Below are positions 55,851 through 64,000 of a DNA stretch of 64,000 nucleotides, in pieces. Numbering within the stretch: the first letter of the stretch is position 1; every line of letters starts with the position of its first letter. Where the stretch lies: positions 43,700,183 through 43,764,182 of the forward strand of contig NC_071620.1 in the NCBI RefSeq assembly GCF_014839835.1, given 5' to 3'. This stretch comes from Dryobates pubescens. Its lineage: Eukaryota > Chordata > Aves > Piciformes > Picidae. Under the pieces are notes generated by a model. The model had not been told where the DNA came from, made no database searches, and saw only the letters and a program-made list of their open reading frames with translations. The translations under genes were made by a program, and so were the position numbers.

Positions 55851-58800
55851 GCAGTACTGACAATTGCACACGCGGTGGCAGCACTGAGCACCGACAAGGC
55901 AGCACACGCCGCTGTACAGGTGCAGTACTGAATTACACACGCGGTGGCAGCACTGAGCGGCGAAAGGCGGCACACGCCTCTGTGCAGGTGCAGTACTGAC
56001 AATTGCACACGCGGTGGCAGCACTGAGCGGCGACAAGGCAGCACACGCCTCTGTGCAGGTGCAGTACTGACAATTACACACGCGGTGGCAGCACTGAGCG
56101 GCGACAAGGCAGCACACGCCTCTGTACAGGTGCAGTACTGACAATTGCACACGCGGTGGCAGCACTGAGCGGCGACAAGGCAGCACACGCCTCTGTGCAG
56201 GTGCAGTACTGACAATTGCACACGCGGTGGCAGCACTGAGCGGCGACAAGGCAGCACACGCCTCTGTGCAGGTGCAGTACTGACAATTGCACACGCGGTG
56301 GCAGCACTGAGCGGCGACAAGGCAGCACACGCCGCTGTACAGGTGCAGTACTGACAATTACACACGCGGTGGCAGCACTGAGCACCGACAAGGCGGCACA
56401 CGCCGCTGTACAGGTGCAGTACTGACAATTACACACGCGGTGGCAGCACTGAGCGGCGACAAGGCGGCACACGCCTCTGTACAGGTGCAGTACTGACAAT
56501 TACACACGCGGTGGCAGCACTGAGCGGCGACAAGGCAGCACACGCCGCTGTACAGGTGCAGTACTGACAATTGCACACGCGGTGGCAGCACTGAGCGGCG
56601 ACAAGGCAGCACACGCCGCTGTACAGGTGCAGTACTGACAATTGCACACGCGGTGGCAGCACTGAGCAGCGACAAGGCAGCACACGCCTCTGTACAGGTG
56701 CAGTACTGACAATTGCACACGCGGTGGCAGCACTGAGCGGCGACAAGGCAGCACACGCCTCTGTACAGGTGCAGTACTGACAATTACACACGCGGTGGCA
56801 GCACTGAGCGGCGACAAGGCAGCACACGCCTCTGTGCAGGTGCAGTACTGACAATTACACACGCGGTGGCAGCACTGAGCGGCGACAAGGCAGCACACGC
56901 CTCTGTACAGGTGCAGTACTGACAATTGCACACGCGGTGGCAGCACTGAGCGGCGACAAGGCGGCACACGCCTCTGTACAGGTGCAGTACTGACAATTGC
57001 ACACGCGGTGGCAGCACTGAGCAGCGACAAGGCGGCACACGCCTCTGTGCAGGTGCAGTACTGACAATTACACACGCGGTGGCAGCACTGAGCACCGACA
57101 AGGCGGCACACGCCTCTGTACAGGTGCAGTACTGACAATTACACACGCGGTGGCAGCACTGAGCGGCGACAAGGCAGCACACGCCTCTGTACAGGTGCAG
57201 TACTGACAATTACACACGCGGTGGCAGCACTGAGCGGCGAAAGGCGGCACACGCCTCTGTGCAGGTGCAGTACTGACAATTACACACGCGGTGGCAGCAC
57301 TGAGCACCGACAAGGCGGCACACGCCTCTGTACAGGTGCAGTACTGACAATTACACACGCGGTGGCAGCACTGAGCACCGACAAGGCGGCACACGCCTCT
57401 GTGCAGGTGCAGTACTGACAATTACACACGCGGTGGCAGCACTGAGCACCGACAAGGCAGCACACGGCTCTGTACAGGTGCAGTACTGACAATTACACAC
57501 GCGGTGGCAGCACTGAGCACCGACAAGGCGGCACACGCCTCTGTGCAGGTGCAGTACTGACAATTACACACGCGGTGGCAGCACTGAGCGGCGACAAGGC
57601 AGCACACGCCGCTGTACAGGTGCAGTACTGACAATTACACACGCGGTGGCAGCACTGAGCAGCGACAAGGCAGCACACGCCTCTGTACAGGTGCAGTACT
57701 GACAATTACACACGCGGTGGCAGCACTGAGCGGCGACAAGGCAGCACACGCCTCTGTACAGGTGCAGTACTGACAATTACACACGCGGTGGCAGCACTGA
57801 GCGGCGACAAGGCAGCACACGCCTCTGTACAGGTGCAGTACTGACAATTACACACGCGGTGGCAGCACTGAGCACCGACAAGGCGGCACACGCCGCTGTA
57901 CAGGTGCAGTACTGACAATTACACACGCGGTGGCAGCACTGAGCGGCGACAAGGCAGCACACGCCTCTGTACAGGTGCAGTACTGACAATTACACACGCG
58001 GTGGCAGCACTGAGCACCGACAAGGCAGCACACGCCTCTGTACAGGTGCAGTACTGACAATTACACACGCGGTGGCAGCACTGAGCGGCGACAAGGCGGC
58101 ACACGCCTCTGTGCAGGTGCAGTACTGACAATTGCACACGCGGTGGCAGCACTGAGCGGCGACAAGGCGGCACACGCCTCTGTACAGGTGCAGTACTGAC
58201 AATTACACACGCGGTGGCAGCACTGAGCGGCGACAAGGCAGCACACGCCTCTGTACAGGTGCAGTACTGACAATTACACACGCGGTGGCAGCACTGAGCG
58301 GCGACAAGGCAGCACACGCCTCTGTACAGGTGCAGTACTGACAATTACACACGCGGTGGCAGCACTGAGCACCGACAAGGCGGCACACGCCTCTGTACAG
58401 GTGCAGTACTGACAATTACACACGCGGTGGCAGCACTGAGCAGCGACAAGGCAGCACACGCCGCTGTACAGGTGCAGTACTGACAATTACACACGCGGTG
58501 GCAGCACTGAGCGGCGACAAGGCAGCACACGCCGCTGTACAGGTGCAGTACTGACAATTACACACGCGGTGGCAGCACTGAGCGGCGACAAGGCGGCACA
58601 CGCCTCTGTACAGGTGCAGTACTGACAATTGCACACGCGGTGCCAGCACTGAGCGGCGACAAGGCGGCACACGCCGCTGTACAGGTGCAGTACTGACAAT
58701 TACACACGCGGTGGCAGCACTGAGCGGCGACAAGGCGGCACACGCCTCTGTACAGGTGCAGTACTGACAATTACACACGCGGTGGCAGCACTGAGCGGCG

Positions 58801-59869
58801 ACAAGGCAGCACACGCCTCTGTACAGGTGCAGTACTGACAATTACACACGCGGTGGCAGCACTGAGCACCGACAAGGCGGCACACGCCTCTGTACAGGTG
58901 CAGTACTGACAATTACACACGCGGTGGCAGCACTGAGCACCGACAAGGCGGCACACGCCTCTGTACAGGTGCAGTACTGACAATTACACACGCGGTGGCA
59001 GCACTGAGCGGCGACAAGGCAGCACACGCCGCTGTACAGGTGCAGTACTGACAATTACACACGCGGTGGCAGCACTGAACAGCGACAAGGCAGCACACGC
59101 CTCTGTACAGGTGCAGTACTGACAATTGCACACGCGGTGGCAGCACTGAGCGGCGACAAGGCAGCACACGCCTCTGTACAGGTGCAGTACTGACAATTAC
59201 ACACGCGGTGGCAGCACTGAGCGGCGACAAGGCAGCACACGCCGCTGTACAGGTGCAGTACTGACAATTACACACGCGGTGGCAGCACTGAACAGCGACA
59301 AGGCAGCACACGCCTCTGTACAGGTGCAGTACTGACAATTGCACACGCGGTGCCAGCACTGAGCGGCGACAAGGCGGCACACGCCGCTGTACAGGTGCAG
59401 TACTGACAATTACACACGCGGTGGCAGCACTGAGCGGCGACAAGGCGGCACACGCCTCTGTACAGGTGCAGTACTGACAATTACACACGCGGTGGCAGCA
59501 CTGAGCGGCGACAAGGCAGCACACGCCTCTGTACAGGTGCAGTACTGACAATTGCACACGCGGTGGCAGCACTGAGCGGCGACAAGGCAGCACACGCCGC
59601 TGTACAGGTGCAGTACTGACAATTACACACGCGGTGGCAGCACTGAGCACCGACAAGGCGGCACACGCCTCTGTACAGGTGCAGTACTGACAATTGCACA
59701 CGCGGTGGCAGCACTGAGCGGCGACAAGGCGGCACACGCCGCTGTACAGGTGCAGTACTGACAATTACACACGCGGTGGCAGCACTGAGCGGCGAAAGGC
59801 AGCACACGCCGCTGTACAGGTGCAGTACTGACAATTGCACACGCGGTGGCAGCACTGAGCAGTTCCCCT
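55851..59869. repeat. 71-bp CpG-rich satellite-like array, about 56 copies
   Basis: Unit: acaattacacacgcggtggc, then agcactgagcggcgacaagg, then cagcacacgcctctgtacag, then gtgcagtactg. Copies are highly similar and differ mainly at a few recurrent positions (ttAc/ttGc; GCGgcg/GCAccg/GCAgcg; gcAgc/gcGgc; cctctg/ccgctg; gtAcag/gtGcag). Longer-range duplication is visible: the rare tgccagc variant occurs at 58641 and 59351, exactly ten units (710 bp) apart, and ctgaacagc at 59078 and 59291, three units apart. It abuts an antisense CR1 fragment on the left. Confidence 0.97.
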
Positions 59870-61169
59870 GCGCGGGGAGCTGCTCCGCTTGGCCCTGCTC
59901 AGATTATTTTCTGTTCCAATTGAACCCCACCACACTCACAAAGGAAAATCCACTGGGTTTAATTCATCTGTACCCAAGTTGTGTTTATATTTCAACGTCC
60001 TATGTGATTCTACTTGATATTTTTGGTTTATTCTGGAAGCCGTTCTATAGTAGAGGAGATAGAGGGAGGGCATTTGAAAATCTTTTTTGGGTATAAATTA
60101 CTACAATTCTTCCATATGTAGATAAAAATGAGATTTTTCTGTCTGGGAGGCCTCACACTAATACTGAAATTTTTAAGTATGTTGTACTCCCCTCTGAGAA
60201 TTTTCAGCATTCAGGGCACCAAGTATCCTTCATGGGAGGCTGCCGCAGCCCTTGCTCGCCTGCTCCTCTGCTGCATAATCAGAATCCCCCCACTCCATTT
60301 GATTTGCCCCCAAAAGACGGAACATAAAGCAAACTGCCCAGGCAGCAGAATCTGGGAAAGCCCAGTATATACATTTATAGCTAATAAATGCTTGGGGGTT
60401 TGACTTAATTAAATAAGGCAAATATCACTGTTACAAATCATGAAGCAAAAGCTTGTACTTAATCACCTATAGTGACCTATAGTAACAGCAAACTGTTACT
60501 ATTGTCTTGTAATCCTTTCATAGGTTTAGCTTGGTTTTTCACCATTTGGGGTTTTTGCTGTCACATGAAAGGAATGAGCAAGTTAAGGGCAAGCTAACAA
60601 AGGGATAAGAAGTCCCTGAGAAAATGTTCCCAAGGAGAGGAAGTTCATCTAGCACAGCTGCCAAGAACCAGGCACAGGCACATCTGCATTGGATTAGAGT
60701 GCTGCAGGAAAGCTCAGATGAGTCTGTGCTGCTAGAAGCCGCCGTTAATCTTGCCTGTTTTTTTCCATTTCTCCTTTGTTTACACTTTCTTGGAGCCAGA
60801 GACACACCAGATCCTGCATTAGGACAACTGCATACAGATGTGCAAACAAGTGCTTATAACCCCCACCTTTGCATGTGCTAGCATCAGGGCTAACAGCAGC
60901 AAAACAGAATTCCACATTTCAGGTATCTTCTGAGCAGTCACATCTGTAAACACCAACTTTGACTGCAATGATCCCTGTGCTCTGCAGCAGCAGCTGCCAT
61001 GGCCAGGAACCAACTATGCAGTGTCCTCTTCCCTGCTGTTTGCAGCACTTCTAAAGGAAGGGCAAGAAAATTCCTGAGTAGCAGTGAAGCTCTGTGACCA
61101 GCATGTAGCCTTGATCTGTAGAGGAGCTTCATACACCTGCATGCACAGAGCTCTTTCGGTCGCTGGCAA

Positions 61170-61615
61170 TTTCTTCTTTTCAGCCTATGGGGACAGGAGC
61201 ATCTCTCTGATGAGGACAGGCTGAGAGACCTGGAGCTCTTCAGCCTGGAAGACAGAAGACTGAGCTAGGATCTCCTCAATGTAGATCAATATCTAAAGGG
61301 TGAAGGTCATGAGGGTGGGGTTGAGCTCTTTACAGTGGTGCCCAGTGACTGGACAAGGAACAGGGGGCTCAAACTAGAACACAGGAGGTCTCACTTGAAC
61401 TTAAGGGAACATTTCTTCTCTTTGAGGGTGCTAGAGGCGTGGAGTGGGCTGCCCAGAGAGGCTGTGGAGTCTCTTTCTCTGGAGACTTTCCAAACCCACC
61501 TGGACATCACACTCCTTGGCAACCTGTGGGTGCCCCTACTTTAGCAAGGCATTAAGACTATATGATCTCCAGAGGTCCCTTCCCACCCCTACCATTCTGT
61601 CATTCTGTGATCAAC
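61170..61615 (+). mobile_element. CR1 LINE 3' fragment
   Basis: Sense CR1 (gagctcttcagcctggaaga, gggctgcccagagaggctgt, ccattctgtcattctgtgat), near-complete 3' end. Confidence 0.92.
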
Positions 61616-62089
61616 ATTTGGATGATGAAACATTGCCACTTCAAGAGTTCAGAGGTGAAGATAACATTTTAATGTTATGCTTGATGATGACAACTTTCAG
61701 CCTGTCGTGACAGAGCCCTTAAAAGAGTGATGCATGCACAGGGACATAGTCAGACTTCTCTGCCTCCTGCTCTCTTTCTGCTGCCCCATCCCAGCCCCAA
61801 GGTTGCCAGTGCATTACTGGTGTACCAACACTAGCACAGGAGGCAGCAATGCTAGCTGTGCAGAGGAGTTACAGGGTAAATCTGGTGCAGATGAGCTGGA
61901 CTTGGGCAAATGCTGGAGACAACCATGCCTGATGCTATTAGGGTGTACAGGATAAGAGACTCAGAGATTCCTGCTGGCCAGCAATGTGGAATGAGAACTT
62001 TGAAGCTGCAACTAAGGATGGACCAAGGAGCACTGATGTGCTCACTAGGGTGGACTCTGGGGTCTGTGTTGGAAAAAGGAACAAAACAC

Positions 62090-62170
62090 ATGGCCAGTGC
62101 AGGGGTTTGGACTAGATGACATTTAAAGGTTCCTTCCCTCACAGAGCAGCCTATGATTCTGTGGTTTTGT
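62090..62170 (+). mobile_element. CR1 LINE 3' tip
   Basis: Sense pre-tail and tail (ggactagatgacatttaaag, tatgattctgtggttttgtg). Confidence 0.82.
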
Positions 62171-63548
62171 GTGCTTAACTGGAAGGACCGTAGGACCAAG
62201 GCCTCATGTTAAGTTGGTAGATGTGATACCATCCTGTAGCCATTCTAACTGGTGGTAGTGGAGTTCTGGGGCACAGAAATGACATGTCTACATCTTGGTT
62301 TTATTTCCTGGAAATGCCAGTTTGTTTCATAAGAACCACTTCTGGTCAAGAGCCTTGTCCTGGTCTCTGTGAATTCCTCCAGCAGTGGTGAGCAATCCTT
62401 GCTGGCGTGTCAGGAGGAATGGATTTGGTTAAGCTGTGGAGCAGAGAGAGGAAGAGGTTTTCTGTTTCCAATAGGTTTCTGCAAAGCAGTGTTGGGTGTG
62501 TTTGTGTACCAAACAAGTCTTCCTAAAATAAAAGCAATGAAAAAAAGAAGTCAGACTTGACACATGTGAATCTCATTGCTGCTCAGAGCTTACTTTGCCC
62601 ACATTTATTTTAAGATGTATCACAAACTGTATTTTAAATGTTGGGGAAAGAGTCAAGCCCGTGGGCAGTGTGTTTATTTCTGTCTCCCAGCTGTGGGCGG
62701 TAGCTATCCTGTGGCACTTTTCTGTCCTGCCGGTGTTGTGTGTTTCCTTCTCGTGCTACTCAAAGGTTTAGCTTTGCTTTCCCCTGATCCCTCAAGCAGC
62801 AGGCTTGCTACCTGGGGGCGAGTTGCAGTTTTAACCTCTGCTGCCTTGTTCTGAACAGACATTCCAGAAGTCTCCCCAGAAAGTGATCAGAAGAAGGAAA
62901 ATCCCGGCTGGAAAAGGGAGGTCAGGCAGCATGGAAAGCAGAATTTTCTGCATTTGGGGAAGAGCGGGAGGACTGCTCACAACGCTGCAGGAAAGTAGTC
63001 TGACACTTTGAAAGCTTTTTCCAAGCACATAGGGATGAAGCCCAAACAGGACGTGCTTGGGTACCAGTGGAGGATGTATCCTTCTGCTAAAATGGGATGC
63101 CAGACTGAGATGCTCCTGTGGTGGCCTTGTTTCATAGCTGTTTGGCAGATTGCAATCCCAAAGAAAATTATTGCTGAGGAAACCATTTCCAGTCTGTAAA
63201 CTGAATAAAAAAAGAAGAAAATGTAAGACATAAAAATGGACATCTTTGTGCAGCCTGGTTTCTGCTTTAGAAGTTCTTATTTATCTGCCTCTAGTCTCAA
63301 GAACAGATGGTAGGGACTTGCCTTTTCTAAAATAATTTGCCAACAGGCTGTTGGAAAGATGATTCAAAAATGCTTTTCTTTCCTGCTTTGAGTACAATTG
63401 GTTCTAATAATTACAAATACTTTCCAATACTGAGAGAGATTTGTGCCTTACTTTTCTCCCAGCGATATAATCGCAGAATCATGGCACGGCACCCAAGCCG
63501 TTGGGTAAAGAAGGAGATTTGAAGAAGGAAGAGAAATCCATTTCAGGG

Positions 63549-64000
63549 ACTGTGCTGGGTTACACCCATCCTGGGGGAGGGCTGCGAGGGCCCTGCTTCC
63601 CCAGGGGACAAAAGAAACCTGATCCAGGTGAACAGAAGAGCTTAGTTTCCCCCTCCTGGGAGAAGGGGTCCCCCAGGTGGAAGGTGGTCTATTCCACTCC
63701 CCCTTCCTGCCCAGCAAGCCTATAAAAAGGAAGACACTGGAGGCATTTTCTCTTTGCTCCTGCCTTGCCTGTTTGAAAGGGCCCACAGCTGCTGCTGGCC
63801 TCCTGACTCTGCCACATGGCCAGGCCTGGCCTCTCCCTGCCGCATCCAGGCTTCTCTAAAGGACTGAAACCCACACACACCGAGGGAGATACAGGACATC
63901 CATGTTTGGTTTTGTATATTTTCCTATTCATCCTTATTTCTTACCCTTGTAAAGCCTCCCTGGTACTGTGGGGGAGGAATTCTCAGTGTTTTGCTACTGT
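63549..64000 (+). mobile_element. Probable LTR of an avian endogenous retrovirus (fossil), running off the window
   Basis: Begins TGTGCTGGGTTA, the start typical of avian ERVL-type LTRs. A TATA box (cctataaaaagg) lies about 170 bp in, followed by a pyrimidine-rich, U5-like part. The 3' end is outside the window, so neither the terminal CA nor a target-site duplication can be checked. Confidence 0.45.

Larger units (their letters stand above)
59870..63548. other. AT-richer intergenic region at the right end
   Basis: CR1 fragments lie at 61170-61615 and 62090-62170. The rest, including 59870-61170 and 62180-63540, shows no recognisable exon on either strand. PARD6G, the next gene in human 18q23, is not visible here. 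Confidence 0.55.

Noticed and set aside
55832-59855. Dozens of cysteine-rich minus-strand ORFs of 70, 141, 212 and 283 codons
   Set aside because: They are the 71-bp array read through; start and stop positions step by exactly 71 bp and depend on the ttAc/ttGc variant. No gene signals surround them.
60000-61170. Possible PARD6G exon in the AT-richer region
   Set aside because: No PB1, CRIB or PDZ-like sequence appears in any frame; expected from synteny but not seen.

Overview
The window is nuclear DNA from a bird. It carries about two dozen 3'-end fragments of CR1 LINEs (the characteristic avian retroposon), solo LTRs of ERVL type, compact multi-exon genes with CpG-island promoters, and a block of conserved vertebrate genes. 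The gene order SLC66A2(-) / HSBP1L1(+) / TXNL4A(-) / [three 2-hydroxyacid dehydrogenases(+)] / RBFA(+) / ADNP2(+) is that of human 18q23, except that the human block has no dehydrogenase genes between TXNL4A and RBFA. The bird order or species cannot be fixed from the sequence alone.

Layout. 1-6083 is the start of the long first intron of SLC66A2, whose first coding exon lies at 6084-6286. 6287-9637 is a CpG-rich 5' region followed by CR1 debris. HSBP1L1 occupies 9638-11530 in four small exons, and one of its introns is of the rare AT-AC (U12) class. TXNL4A (three coding exons, 142 aa, essentially identical to human) runs leftward from 14661 to 12692. A GC-rich promoter region with a 14-bp G-rich array follows. 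From 16.9 to 32.2 kb lie three tandem GRHPR-like genes (called A, B and C here) with the same five-coding-exon structure, each open from start to stop with its catalytic Arg/Glu/His. RBFA (mitochondrial ribosome-binding factor A) spans 33247-37968 in seven exons. ADNP2 (zinc-finger/homeodomain protein) has its promoter near 39.8 kb and coding exons at 43820, 48840 and 51243-54320.

The other striking property is the load of tandem repeats. At least ten independent minisatellites occur in 64 kb, including a 3.1-kb, 45-bp array (about 70 copies) in ADNP2 intron 2 and a 4.0-kb, 71-bp CpG-rich array (about 56 copies) downstream of ADNP2. A 43-bp array just upstream of the ADNP2 promoter puts a CCAAT box in nearly every unit. 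The right end (59.9-64 kb) is AT-richer intergenic DNA with two CR1 fragments and the start of what looks like another LTR.

Functionally, the conserved genes are housekeeping (spliceosome, mitochondrial ribosome maturation, membrane transport, chromatin regulation). The dehydrogenase cluster is the lineage-variable part and is probably involved in reducing or oxidising small 2-hydroxy/2-keto acids with NAD(P)(H).
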